From contig CM076263.1 of NCBI GenBank assembly GCA_038380795.1, forward strand, positions 11,832,709 through 11,896,708: a stretch of 64,000 nucleotides of DNA, in the 5' to 3' direction. The DNA comes from Pyrocephalus nanus (taxonomy: Eukaryota > Chordata > Aves > Passeriformes > Tyrannidae). The notes under the pieces were generated by a model. That model did not search any database and was not told where the DNA came from. It was given only the letters and a program-made list of their open reading frames with translations. Positions 38,301-53,300 of this stretch are shown piece after piece (positions within the stretch are counted from its first letter, which is position 1; each line of letters opens with the position of its first letter). The translations under genes and the position numbers were made by a program.

Positions 38301-41300
38301 CACTGCTGAACTCTTTGCAAAGTTTAGTGATACTGTTCTGTCATGTAACATAAACTCCTTATCAGTGCATATCAATGAAGCCATTCTAAATAATGCAATC
38401 CAGAAAGACTGATAACTGGCTTTAATAAGCTCACTGTCATTATGTAACAGCCTGTGTAACAGCAATGAAAAAGTATTACACCAGGAAGAAAAGGTTTACT
38501 TATTTTTGAAAGGTGCAAAAGGGAAAAAGTATATAATAAAGATTATACCAGGAGATGACTTCATGCCACCGGGAAAGTTAGAAGGCGAGGCTGCGCAGGC
38601 AGGGGTGTGTACTTCCACTGGAGTATAACTGGGTACAGAATATTCCAAGTTTAAGCCCTCCTTTTGATCATCTATAACATCTTCAAAAATCATGCCTCTC
38701 AAATAACGTTCTGATTCTGTGAAAAAAATAATCAATACAGTAATCAATGTAGACCAAACAAAATCCTCTCAGTGCAAAAACTATCACTCACATAATTTGT
38801 TACTGGCATCATCTGTCAAACCTGTAACAACCTAAACTCAGGTCAGCTCTGCCTTCCTCTGAAAGGGCACTTCCAGAGCTGTGCTGTGTGTGCCAGTCCT
38901 GCACACATGAACTGAATGAAAGGACTGGAGCAGGAGTTGCTCTGTGTGAGGATATGGACATCTTAAATATTGTTTGACGTGTGAATACTGATATAGCCAT
39001 GATTTGGTTCTATCACATGGCTTTGTGTTAACTCCATAAGAAGATTAGACCATGTTCTTGGCACAGTACAGTAGCTACAATTAGGGAGGTACTGTATAGT
39101 CTTTTGTTATATAAGCAATAAATTATTCAATACATCTGCTCTAATAAACAGTTAAGCTGATGTAAGCTTTTAATAAAATACAGATATTACAACTGGATAG
39201 CCACCAAAGATATATGAAAAAAGCTTTCTTCACACACATGAAAAGATAACTCCTGGGGACAAATTTCATATCATTGTTTTACATCAGTGATTAAAGCACT
39301 TACAAGCAGCACGTTTTGATTTCATGATACAGTAGAAATACATCTTTTTAAAAGTTCTGTATTATGGTTTTGGAAGATATCAAGGTTTATAAATACTTGC
39401 AAATGCATTTTTGTTAAAGCAATATGCCTAACAGTCAGATTTGCTCCCTTTCATTTTATTTCTCTCTCTGGTATTTTTGGTTTATATTTCAGTGACACCT
39501 TTTGGGATTGCATTAAACTTCAGCACTAACTAAAAGTCAGACAAGTTTAATATTCAGTTGCAAATGTGTTATCTTTCTGTTGACTGAACACATACCAACA
39601 TCATTGACTTTCGCAGCTTCAGAGAACGAAGGACGAGCACTAAGGTCTGAATCAGTAGCCATTTCAATGTCTTCTATTAGTTTCACTAACTGTAAAAGAA
39701 ATCCAAAAACTAAGTAATGATACTTTCTTGAAGGTATTTCTGAGACTTTCACCACAGATATTCATGCAAAATATACTGTAAATAAACTGTTTTCCTCAGA
39801 ATTTTATAAACATTTTAATGCTGTTTCCTGATTCAAAACAAACAAACAAAAATAGTTCCAGAATCAAAGTAGCTCAAGCAGATTAATTTCATTTAAGAAG
39901 TTCAATCTTCTGGACCCTTATTTTGAGAAAACTACATATAAACTCAATTATTTGCATGAACAGTTTTACTCCTACTGATCCCATTATTTTTATTTTTCAA
40001 GTTGATGAAGTTTTCCAATATATCTTATCTAAAAACCACTGAAACTAAAATATTGCAGTAGTCTTCATAAGTCAGAAGTTTCCTGATGTTTAAAACTGGC
40101 CATTCTGGCCAGCATTTAATCCACTGTAAATAATTATGTCAGCTAACAGATTCAGCACTAGATGTGTAAGAACTGTATGTTACTCTCAGTCTTTCTCAAT
40201 AGATACTAAGCAGACTTGAGAACACATTGTTCTGAAATGTAAGGTTTGACTTTAGCTGCAAAAAAGTTACAAAATAAGCTGTTTAAAAAATGACAGCTAG
40301 CAGTCAGAACTCACCTGTTTGGTATTTCTGAAATCCTGCTCCATATTTTCTATCATGTTTTGCAGTGTCTGTAACTGCATATTCATTTCCTGCTGCTTTG
40401 TGGAAAAGTATTCTCTGCCAATTACTTTGGATGGAAGCTCTGAAGAAGGAAGAGTTCTGTAATCTTCATGCAGTATGTTCCAAGTTACACTATCTGTAGC
40501 AGAATCTGACTTCTTATCTCCCTTTTGCACTTGGTTAGATACATTTTTCTGATGGTCGCCTTGAAATACAAAAAAAAAGGATGCACCAAATCACTGAATG
40601 AACTGCAAGCATGTAAATACTGCAGCTAATCAGGCATAGATGTGTTGTACATAAGGATAGGTTTTAGGAGCCAAGAATCATCACAAAAGAAGTCAAATGT
40701 ATAAATGTTGATGTTTAATACTAAAACAGCAAGAGTTAATTGGGGGAAAGCTGCAGATTTTCTGTGGGAGCATTTTAACAAAAGTGTCTTGCCTTCGTTG
40801 GGTTTAAAAATGAAATGATTTACCTTGCTTGTGAAGAGTCTCACAGGGAATTACATTAGTAACAGAAGCTGCTGTGTGGTAAAGTTTTGCAGTAGATGGA
40901 ATTTCAAACTTCTCATTTTGCTGTGCAGCATCTATCTCTTCTGCAGACTCAGGTATCATGGGCAAATTGCTAAGGATGTCACTGTCTTCAATGTCAATCA
41001 CACTGATATATTCATGCTCATGCTAAACAACAAGAAGATCATGAAGAATTTTACATAATGTGTTTTGAATATATTGTTTACAGGGCATTGTTAAACATAT
41101 TCTGTGTTTACCTCTTAAGACTTTGAGCTGAAAGGATTTTTGTTTTGGAGACAAAGAACCCAAACTAATTAAGACAGACATGTACATTGGATTACTAACC
41201 AAATCAGGTGCATCTGACCAAAAGGATGGTAAAGGTTTCTTTTTCACTTCAGTGGGAAATCTCAGGTTTAAATATGCGTCAGGTGGTAGTACTGCAGGGG

Positions 41301-44300
41301 CACTAGTTGATTCTATGAGAAAACAATAATAGTCAGTATTATATTTACAGTAAAAGCCACAGAACTTCAGATAAGTATTTGGAAACAACTCTGCATTCTC
41401 TAGATGACAAGAAAAGCTTTGACTAAGCTGCAGTCTAAATTGCTGCTAATTTCCAAGTCTGTCCCAGCTAAGTAAAATAAAACCCCTTCATCTCTACTTG
41501 ATCCAAAGAAATTATATTATCAGGCCAGAAAGACCTCTAATAAAGCTATTTGCAAATAAGTTATGTGATGTAGTAAAATTATTTTCAAATGGAAAAACAC
41601 TGCTGAATTTTATAACAATGGAAAAATTAATATGCTCATTTGGTGCCATAGGGAAAATACTTAGGTACTGAAACCTATATACTTCAATTTATTAAGGATT
41701 TTTAAAATGGTGGGAGAAAACCCGAACCAAAATAGGTCTTCTTTAGCCCAAATTCAGTTACCTTCTGTTTTCTGTTCTACAAACTGATCCAAAATATGAC
41801 TGATTGAGAATAAACTTCCTATTTGGGACTGGAACATTATAACTTGCATCTAGCAGATGCAGGGAAACAACAGCATAAGTAGCTGAGCTATTGCAGCTCA
41901 ATTTCATGTGGAGTTGTAATCTGTTATAACATCTCACTGATCAATTCTTTTGGTCTGCATTACACCAAAACCCAAAGAGTAAGCAGCACTAAAATCAAGC
42001 TACAATCCACAAAATAATCTCATTCAGGAAGGCAAAGACATAGGTACATGGCTCCATGAAAAATTCCAGCCAAACTTTTCATAAATAGTATTATAACTAT
42101 TTTGTATTGGGTTTCAAGAAGTCAGATAAATTACCATGTTATCTACATTCTGTATTAAGCCACCTCACGCACAAAACCCACGTTAAAATTGCTATATTTT
42201 TATAGACTTCCCAAACAACAAATGAAGTAGAGAGAGGCTGGAGCCACACCTGGCACAGAAACAGATGAGGCTGACTCATTTTTTTGAACTTCCGAAATCT
42301 CATTTTCACCGCTGATTCCACAATCCTGATACGACTTGAGCGCTTGATTGGAAAAAAAAAAACAAACAAAGATTAAAATGCATGAATGTAAGGAAAGTAA
42401 AGATACTGATGGCATTATCTGAGTGTACATTTCCGACTTGACAGCTCACATTCAAAGAAAAGTCGAGGTGGATGAAGCAGGGAAACAATTTTAGTCTCAG
42501 GGTGAAACATTGTCTAAAATGTATTTAGATAGAAGCAAGTGAATTTAGAAGAAGATTTCAGAAAAAGTCACATCAGAACTGATTTACTGAAAGCATGTGG
42601 AGACTCTTAACGTAACTGCATCAGTAATATTTTTACTTAAAATTTTTAACTACTGCTTTGTAATTTATATTCCAATGGCTTCTGGTTTAATTCTTTTTGA
42701 AACAGAAAATCGGAGCACAAAAACCTCTTTTCCCCCTTACAATCTTATTGCATTTTGAAAACTGACCAAATATCACAACTAGAAAGAAGCAACACCAGAA
42801 GCAGTTGATTTCTGCAGGTCACATGGGTAGCACTTACTTGTATGAGTATTTGTACTTGCATCTTGAGTTTCTGCTGGTTTTTTCCCTACAGAAGCCATGT
42901 AATGCAGATCTGCTGAAGTAATAATTGCTTCCCCCACTGTGTCTGAAATGTGATAATACAAAATGGGTGTCTACAAATAACACAAGAATCAGACACTCTT
43001 GAAAGCAATGATACTAACTCAAAACTATGGGTTCCAACAGTTTTTTCTTTGTATTCCTGACAGATATTTTCAACTTTTCTCTAAGCATTTCTCAGGAACA
43101 ATTCCAAGAAAAGTTCATGTTACCTACTTAATGTGAATATGTAACTATATTGAGACTTACAATGTTACACTGAATTAAAATCAAGGTTCAGTTTAGGTAA
43201 AGTTTCAGTAAAGTCAATGTTTTAGTATGCTGTATAATAAAAGTCAGCTTCACAGTCCAAAAAGGGGGGGAATATTTATGATGTGTATACTTTAATTTCT
43301 TTATTGATGTTTCTACAGAGGTTTGCAAATCATTATTTAGAGAATGGATTGCATTTTGTCCTGTGATAAGACTGAATATTGTGCTGAATACTAGAAAGAA
43401 GAATTTTTTCACAGACATGGTCTTAACTTTGCAAGCTATAAACATTTTAAACACTGAATCTCTTTTAAAAGAGCCTTAAATTTTGTGTAATTGAACTATG
43501 CAGGCAAATAAAACTGGAATAATATCTTTCTTTTAAAAAATAAACCAATTTAATATTAAAAAGCATTGTTCATAGCACTATTCTGATAAATCACATGAAC
43601 AGAAATGACTGTGAACCAAGTTACTAGAAGTAAAAGGTACTATAACCATAGTTATCATGAAGCCAGAGTTATTGAAATTCATTCAACATACTTATATTAT
43701 TATTTCACAAACTTAATTGTTTTTAACCATAACTACAAGACTACCACTCATATTAAAAAAATTGAAATACTTCTATAATTTTCAGAACTATTTTGAGTCT
43801 TCAGATAATTAGTATAAGATCTTAAATTTGCCTGCATGTCTCTCCTAAAAACTCACTATCCCTAAAAAAGTCTAGAAACCTGTTGTCCACCCTGAAAGCT
43901 CTGGGGAAAGATACCATAAGCCATTAAGCTGTAATGCCCACACACTACATGATACAAGTTCTTAACATCTTGATGACCACAGAGTTTTGCTTTGAAATCT
44001 AACAAACTTACAGTCCTTGGTATTTTTTTTTTTATTTAAGCACTCAAAGCACTGAAAAGACTTGTACTTGCCCATTGAAATGAACAAACCGTCTTGAGGG
44101 TAAGATGCCGATTTTGTTTTGTGATCCTAATATAAGGAAAAAAAGAATCATCTTTAAAAGTAGTGCAAATGCAGATTAGAGGTTTTCTGGATGCTGTTTA
44201 ACTATTCAATATGCCTTGTGTGAGTAATGACTGGGGGAAAAAACCCTATTGTAATTTCCTTTTCTTAATCTTTTTCTAAATTCTTCTGATCCATTCCAAC

Positions 44301-47300
44301 TTAGTGGAATTACTGGCTATGTGACAGTCTCATACGTACCTTGGGGTGATCTGCAGTAACACAAATTCTTTATTCCTCTTTGAGCATGTGCTATCTCTGC
44401 TGTCCCCTAAGTAATATCTCCCTGCCCTGGAGAAGGTCTCTAGCTGCTGTGCTGGAGTGAGGTCTCAAAGAAGGTATGGTATGGACCAAAAACAGAGCCT
44501 GCTGCTCTGGGTAGTGATGTAGCTTTGAATCTGGTAGTGTTCTAGCTTGAAATCTGCTACTCGCAAGGATAATCCCCAAAAGGTATCAAAAAGGCCTTAG
44601 CAAATGAAAAACTCATCCTGATAGAGACTTTCTTTTCTTAGTTTCTGGGTTGAGAGAGAACTGAGATTTCACACTTCCCATTATTACTCTTACACTGTCA
44701 TCCATATAGCCCCACATGAAAAGAGTAATGCCTTTGTCATTTGTCCTAGTATTACTACTAGGCTAAACATAGTGGGTTTTTTAACATTTCTGTATGTTTT
44801 TACTATAAATATACATACAGACTTACATTGTATCAAGACAGACAAGTTCATGTTCCAGGAAAAACAATAGCAGTCTTAGAATACTTCATAAAAATAAATC
44901 TACTGTTTACAGAAAATGCAAGTACATGAATTAAATATATATATATATATACACCCTTTCTAAGCTAGAGCCTAGAAGAGATGTACATTATTATTTTGGT
45001 TTATAGTTTCCACTTCCCTTTCTGCTAATACTTGAATAGGAAAAGGCAAAGAAAGAAACATTATTCTATACCCCAGTATCTGATTCAGAAGCCACTTCTG
45101 TGTCACTAATAGTGATAATGGAGGCCTCTGGGCAGAAGGACACAGTTGGCTTCTTCTTCTTCTCCTCCTTCTCTTGCAGTTGTTTCTTATTACGCTTCTT
45201 TTTCCTGTCAACATATTAATTACAGATAAAGAATAAGATGTGCACTGAATTAAATATGGAAAAGATAAACAGAACTGTTGCATACAGATCAGTTCAAAGC
45301 ACTGTTTTTGCCCATCTGAAATCTATACAGAATTATTGTAGGAGCTCATAAAAATACTAACAATCACACTAAAATCTGTTATTTATCTAATAAGCTATTT
45401 ATACTAAATATTACAAACCATACAACATGCCACATCTATGTTTTGTGTATAATTATTAATTACTACACAAAATACCTGTAAACAATCTGTAAGACAAATT
45501 TCAGTTATCACAGAAACTTTCTAATTATTTTACTCAAAAAGTTGCAATTCTTCTGTAATATATGATAAGTAGATTATAAGACAACAACTAATCAGAAAAA
45601 AGCAAGTGTTCTCTTCTAAAACATTCTATCAACATAGAATCTAGAACTGAACAAGGACATGTAAACAGCTTAAACAAACTGTTTTAACCGCTTGTGCAAT
45701 CAATTAACAACAAATAAATCAAATTTCGTAAATAATAAGATACCTAACAAAGAAAATACTGCTTCAGCAGGAATTTTGCTGATGAATCACTGTCTGTATT
45801 AAAAACCAGCCTAAATATTGAACTGTACTGAAAGAGTGCAACCCTTCTTTTCCTGAAGATTACTACTAACAGTGACAATATGCAGCAGAGACAGCAGCCT
45901 ATTCATTGTGTGTAAACTGCAAAGCATTTTATAAACAGTATACAGCAAACAGTCAGGTAACAACAAGACTTTAAAACACAGATGGCAATATGGAAAACCT
46001 TCCCCCTTGAATCTTTTTCTTATCAGTCTGCTATCAGCAAAAAACCCCTCATGCCTTAATGATGTACTTCTGCTGTCTTATTACTAACATTTACTATTTT
46101 ATTCTCTGCCAAGAGAATTACACCCAAACCCTCTGATCTCAAAGCTAGAAGGTACAGGTTACCAGTTAAGCTTTCAAAATGAAGTTCCCACTTTAAAAGT
46201 CTGTCTTGCCTTTTTCTATTTTTCTGCACATCTCTCAGCTCAAATGGTTCAACATCAGTTTTTAGTAACTGGATGGGTTCAGTTTGGTCTTGTCCATAGG
46301 AAGTGCTGAGCACAGAATGATGCTGGTGGCGTTGCTCAAATGCAATGAGATCTTGAAATGGGATGAGTTTTGGTGCCTGAAAGGTTTCAGAGAGAAAAGA
46401 GAGAGAACAGAAAGGGGAACCCATCAGATTGGATGAAAAAAGTAGGTCCAGCTTGGATACAAACAGAACTTCTGTAGCAATTTGTAAAGAAAATGAAAAT
46501 GTAATATTAACAGCATCAGACCAGGACCTCTGCCAGTATGTACATGTGTAAACTACTTTCTGAAAGTAAACTAAAAGACAGGAGTTTTCTCCACAGCACA
46601 TATTTCACTAATATTTGCATTTCCTATACATGTAGTTCAGGATGAAGGTAGGAACTGTGCAATTTAGACAAGGACTGAAGAAGAACTTCCCAAGAAAAAA
46701 ATGTTTCCACTCTTTTCAGCTGGAATGTGCAAGCTTGTAAGAGTGTATCAGAAACAAAATTTTTCAAAACATCAAGTTCTCAGCATCCATAAGATAAGGT
46801 TTTCTTACTAAGCCTTTTAGCATCCTATTTCTGCACTACAAAAGAGGATTTGTCACTGCATTCTATTTCTGTAAATAATTCTATTATCATTTCTGAAATA
46901 AAGCAGTACTGCTTTTTACCATATATTATCCAATATTTTAGATAGTAAATTCTTTGCATTCATTACTAATGGGCTGAATGGTGATGAAATGGGGAACGTG
47001 GACTCAATCTAATGTAATTAAAAACACTTTCAGGTTTGCAGCCTGCCTAATATTGATAGGGAAATAAACCAGTACACCTAGTACTAGAACAGATCTGGTA
47101 GCTGTGCTGAACACTTTAAACTCCATAGGCTGGAAATAGGACCTTATTTGTGATGAATAAGAAACCATGAAATGGCAAAACCACTACAACTTAGCAAAAG
47201 GTATTATTAAAATCCAGTACCTTCTTTTTTTGAGGTAAATTAACCTGAAGTAGTGATATCCCTGCATCCTGTAGCGTTTCTCTGGAGTCAGCATCCTTTG

Positions 47301-50300
47301 TTGCAGGTTTAATAGGTATCAAAGTAGTAGTGATTGGCTGCTTTACAGCTGGTGGAACTCTGGGTACTGGGTCAAGTTGCAAGTGCAGCAGTGGAATACC
47401 AGGTGGTTTCTGAGTGATCGGTGCCCTGCACATATTCACATCTGCTGGGAACTGCTGCTGAGGGGAAACTTCCTGCTGCCCTTCATATTGATCAAGGTTC
47501 AGGTGTTTGGGAAGCCCCCTATGCACTCTTTCTGCCCATCTCCTCTCTTCCTCAGGCACTTCTCTTGGGATCTCAGGGTCATATCTACTCCTGCTGAAAT
47601 CTTCTTTTGCCTCACTCTTTCTTGGTGTGTATGAAGACTGATGGTTCCATGAGGAATCTGATGAACTCCAAGCTACTCGTGGTACTGGGGGTGGTCTTGC
47701 AGAAGCTGATGACATTTCAACTGGATGTAAAAATGCTGGTTTGAAATAACTTGATTTGAGCCTAAGCAAAGGAAATCCATTTGAGTAACTTGTTTTCTTT
47801 TCAATAGGGATAAGCCTCACTGTTTTCCGGATATTTGAGGAAGGGGATAGGAGATGAAGTGGTTTAGTAGGCCCTGAAGAATGCAGATATTGGGATGGTG
47901 ACATAAATCCTGTTTCCTTGCTGTTGCTTTCAAGTAGAGTTAAAGAGGCATTCATATCCAGATGACTCTAAATCAGAAAAGCGAACAAATCAGCATTTAC
48001 ATAGGAACCAGGCACTAAATATGCACAAAAATAGTTTTGTCTACAGCAGTCACTACAAACACATTTCCTAATTCAACTGGATAGATAACATATAAGATAC
48101 AATGAACAATCTTCATAAACTTCATAAATACTTTGATAGACATACCTCTATATGGCCACTGTTGCCTTCATCTTCTGCACTACTCCTTTGATGAACATCA
48201 GAGCTCTTTTGACCAGGTTTTCCTTTATTTTCTGGAGAGGGCAGCTGCGTTTTTGGAGAACCACTGCCTTGGGCGGTGTGTGCATGCTGGCTCCCAGCAA
48301 GGTGAATAGATTGATGCTGCTGTACCATTTGTTGCACATTTGGCACATTGGCAAAGGATGACTGCACTATTTGCATTAAACTCATGAAGTTGATCTGCTG
48401 TAGCTGAAAGCACACAAAGTTAACACTGTTAACAACTTTAATAGGAATCTTAGTAAAAAAATCTATGTCTAGACTATGTTATAGCTGTTCATTATCCTGT
48501 AAAAATAGGTGACAAAATAAACAACATTTTAAAGTTTCAATTTGTATAATTGAAAATTTCACGTGTATAACTGTTTATTGTACTGGACTTTGTTTTAAGA
48601 TACAATAAATACCTGCCACAGTCAGGTTATGCTAAAGAAAGACAAATTCCTTCACTTTTTTTGTGAAGTTTCAGTAAATGTAAAGTTGCTTAAAATTGGC
48701 TCAATGTACTATTACCCCTTAAGTCCTAGTATAGCTGCAAAGTTGTTACAGCATCAGAATTTTTCCTTATGTATACTGTTAGAGCACACTGATTTATGTG
48801 AACTAAAACATACTCAAACTTCTATTATTGTGGCACTCATTTTCTTTAGTCAAAATCAAGAGTTAAATCTAAAAGAACTTTTCAAAGTAGTTGACATGGA
48901 ACTGAAAACCTCTTTCAAAACCAACCACATGCAGAATGCATTTAAAACAGCAATTACCTCTATTGTTTTAAATAACACAGCTTGTACTGTGAAAATTATT
49001 TTAAAAACTGAGATGCTCTCACCTGAATTAACTTAAACATTTCGTCTTGGAGCATTTGCCTGACCGTTTCTGATGTGTTTGATTTCTCCTCTGGAGGGAC
49101 TTCTTCCTTTGCTTCTTGCTTCTTTGCACAAACTGAAGCGTGGAAGGCAACACTTGATGTAGTTGACACAACAGTCCCAGAAGGTTGGCAATCACTTACA
49201 GAAATGTCTACCTTACTTCAAAAGGAAAAGAACTAAGCTAAGAAAAACATTCATAGTTCAAAACACCTATATAAGGTTATCTTAAATAAATGCAGAAAAA
49301 ATGTAAAGGTATCTGTTTTCTAAACGTAATTAGTTTGTAGGAACAATTTATTAATTAACATCACACAATCTTGTATGACAACTCTCCCAATGCACTAGTA
49401 AGGCAGTAAGTTCTATATGGTTTTGGACCCACAAGTATATCTGAAATATTATCTTCATTAGAGAAACAAGATGAAAAAAATTATTTCACAGAAGGGTAAA
49501 AAAAGGGCCTGGTTAGTCATAAAGCCAAACAGCTGATAGAAAATGAAGAAGGACCTTACTAGCTGAAATAAGGCAGAAGGTAGCTTCACTTTCACTTAAA
49601 GTAATATACTTCTATATATTTGGACATAAAAAGCAACAACAAGATTTCAGATTAAAAAAACACATTTGAAATTAAAATAACACATGCGAGATGATACATT
49701 AAATTTTCTCACAGAGATAATAAAATCTTTTAGTAGGTAAAGGATGTCAAGTAGATGGATTCCTCACATGAAGACGAGAGGGTTGGGATTTACATGAAGC
49801 TATAAAGAAACTGAAAGACTTAACCTACATCAACATGGACCCACAACACCTTTCTCTGTTTAAGAAAAATGCTGATAATACTATGGGTCAGGCAACCTTT
49901 GGAGGACTTTTCACAATTGTACAGAATTGTCTACAAGCATGTGAAGAAACAGAAACATAAAGTAATGGTTAATGAGTAAAATTAAAAGGGTTTTGGATAT
50001 GTAATAGGTGTGAAGGGGCACAGAAAATCTTTTGGAAGACAATTAGAATGTGCCTGAAGCATGGCTTGAAACTCCAAAAATTTGAGTAAAAGTTTTTTAA
50101 AAAAAAGTTGGCATGAAAAGCTCCAGAAGGAAAAGAGATTAGAGACATATGGAAATGGAATCCAAAGGGATGTGTAGTTCTTATCTTCCTCTAACATGAG
50201 AAAGTCTCATAGAGGACTGTTCTAGAACCTAAAGCCTGAGACTGACTCCTGATCCCTTTTCCCAGTTCCAACATTCTCCCTGTTTACAGAAATATTATAT

Positions 50301-53300
50301 GAGAAACTATCAGTTGCTGTAGGATATATACCTTTTAATAATTTAATAAAAATGTAAATATCAGTTTAAGTTATTATTGTTCAGGTGATATATGTAACAA
50401 TATATCTTTTATAGTAATATTGTATAATGCCTCTGTCTGGAACCAAAAAACAAAATTATCATGTCTCTTGAAATCTAGCGGCTCAAATAACATGTTTGAT
50501 TCTTGCCAATTCTGGTCAAGATGCAAGTGTGTACGATCCTCAGGGATTAGAGTACAAAGGGTTTCAGGAAAAGCTACTTAGTTTGCAGGTACATTATACT
50601 TGAAAATATTTTGAAAGCAAATCTACACATCATGTTACTTCAGACTAAAAATTTAAGACATAATCCATTTTTTGTAACACCATAGGTTTCTCTTACCTAG
50701 GAACTTCTGCATCTTGTTTTAAAGAGAATGAATGAGAATCAGTGCTAGTAACAACCTCAGTCATACTATAAAGAAAGAAAGAAATAGTATTGTAAATACT
50801 ACAATAGTTATGCTGTTTATTTTCATTTTATATACATATGTGTGTATAAATATATGCCTCCTAAAATATATAACCTCCCAAAAAAAGTATTTTAATCAGA
50901 ATGAGATGAAATACCTGAAAGCCACCTGATGGGAGCTATACTGATCTCCATCGCTTCAATTACTGCATTACACTGCAACCTGAGTTGGCAAATATTGACA
51001 TTCGTGCTTTGTCTCCCTAGCAATCAGAAACTGACTCAAACAAAAGCATTGAAAAAGTTCTGGCTATTCAGTACAAGAAGCAGGCAAAAAAGAGGTCGAT
51101 TCCAGTGGACAAAGGAAGACAAAAATCTAGCTTAAGCAATTCTGTAAATATCACTATAATCTGCATTTCTAAAAGAGAAAAAACAATGCCATAATAAATT
51201 CCTTTAACAGCCTCTTAGGTACATCTAAAAAAAATTATGTAATTTTAAATTAGTAGAGGATTCTAAGTCCTTCTAAAATTAAGCAGTTTTAAAGAAAGCT
51301 AATTTAAATATACTTAAAATATTTTTTTTGTCATTAAAACAAATGAAAATATCTCAAAAGACCAAGATTCCTTATGGTAAATATAAGGAATGCTGTGTTT
51401 ATAAAATATAGAGTTTCTTCCCTTGCAAACCTTCAGAGAAATCAAACTGAGCAGTCTTCTATTCAAACAGATGATGTGAAAACCAGGTTTATGAACTGGT
51501 TTTTTATTTTAGACATACATTTTTTATAAATGTACAGAGGTTTTAAAACATTAAATTTAAAAAATATCTGAGTGAAGTAAATTTCTTAAGCTGTGCAAAA
51601 TGCTTCCTTTCCTCTTTCAGGAGCTAAGAAGCTTATCACCACTTTAGTCTCACCTTCAGCTTCATAAACAACAACCTCTTTCATGTTTTGTAACGAATTA
51701 ATTGTCATAATTTCCTAGACAGCTCTTCACCTGAATTTAGCCTGACACTGCTCCTGCTTCAGGTCTGGAACTGTGTATCTGAAAGCTTTTCTAGTTATTG
51801 TCTATCCTTTTCTCAGAGACAAAATACACCTTCCCACAACTCACACTTCTTTCATTAGATCATTACTAAAATAAAGACTCATCAACCCTGCACTTTGTAT
51901 ATGTGAAACGCTTGTTTGGAACTATGAATTTGTTACTATAAACAACAGCATGAACCCAAGAGGCTTCAATGGATTACATTATTAACAAAACTACCTCAGA
52001 TTTTTAAGCAAAGCTTAAAGAGGAATTAATAAACCCCCAGAACTAATAACAAAAAGTCTCTCACACATTCTGTTCAGCCTTTTCTTCCTTTGTTTCCTCC
52101 ACATTTTGATCTTCTTGGGGATCATCTACATCTGAAATGGATACCTGCTGGAATATAAAAAGATGCATTCAAACTTCAAATTTTTCTGTTCCTTCTGCTT
52201 CGCTAAAGTACTAATATTTTAGCCTATGGCAAATGTACTTATGATTAATCATCCACTTGAAAAAATCAGACAGAAATAGTCAAAATTATATACTTATCAG
52301 AGAACAGTTAAAAATCAGAAATAAGGTGAATCTTAACGATTCACCTGGTCATCTTCCTTTTTAAGTCATTATTATGAGTTTTAGTTTCAAATTCATATTC
52401 AAATAGCACCCTGTATACATATTCTGCTAATCTCAACCCCCCTTGAGTAAAGATGAAAATGTAGAAACACTCCTATTATACACAAACTATCTACAAACTA
52501 AGAAGTAGAAACAAATAGCGGATTTTACACATGCCACAGATTCATTACAGTAAAATGCACTGCAGAAGTGAAGACCACAACACATTTGTTGTTTCTAATC
52601 CCATTAAGTACTGAATCTAGGGTATTACAGGCAAGTAAATTGGTGGCATTGCAACTCACTTTTCAGCATAATAGCCCTTAGTCAATTTCAGAGACAGGAT
52701 ACTTATGACCAAAAACAATGCATGGAGAAAGAAGGCTCACTTACAGATCCAGATTGAGCTTTCACACAAAAGCACAATACACTTCTCGACATATTTAATT
52801 TTTTAATGTAATTTTATATATATATAATTATATCTACCATATATACATAAATAGGTGTACACACATTTAATTTTATAAAAAATTAATCAGTTTTCAAAAG
52901 TGCTCAGAGCAGATCTCACTTTACTACCCTATAATCATGACATTTATTATTAAGGAAAAAGATTCACCAATCCTAAACACTTTAAGCCCTCAACTTCACA
53001 AATACATTGATGAATTCAGGATATTTTTAAAAGACTATCTGTAACAATTGGATGCTTACACATAAGATCCTACCAAATCAGGATAGATATCGGAGCTGAG
53101 AAAGGCAGCCCAATGTGCTCACTGAGAGCAGCAGTGAGTGGCTCTTGAGAGCAGAGTCAATCCCTTTCCCAGTCAAAGGGATAGAGTTTGAAAAGGTCAG
53201 TTGAATCTGGTGACTCAACCAGTGGTTACAGGACTGGTGCCAGAGCCAAGGATTTGGCTTCTTTAACCATGGGACTCACACCAAGAAACCTGCTCTGATG

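Noticed and set aside
46056..46209. Continuation of the same frame beyond the GC donor at 46209
   Set aside because: The GT sites downstream give the wrong phase for the next exon, and the encoded residues look non-coding. The GC donor fits.
46377..46601. N-terminal extension of the CPLANE1 exon frame to 46601
   Set aside because: A strong acceptor (CCTTTCAG) at 46377 and phase agreement with the upstream exon show that the extension is intron.
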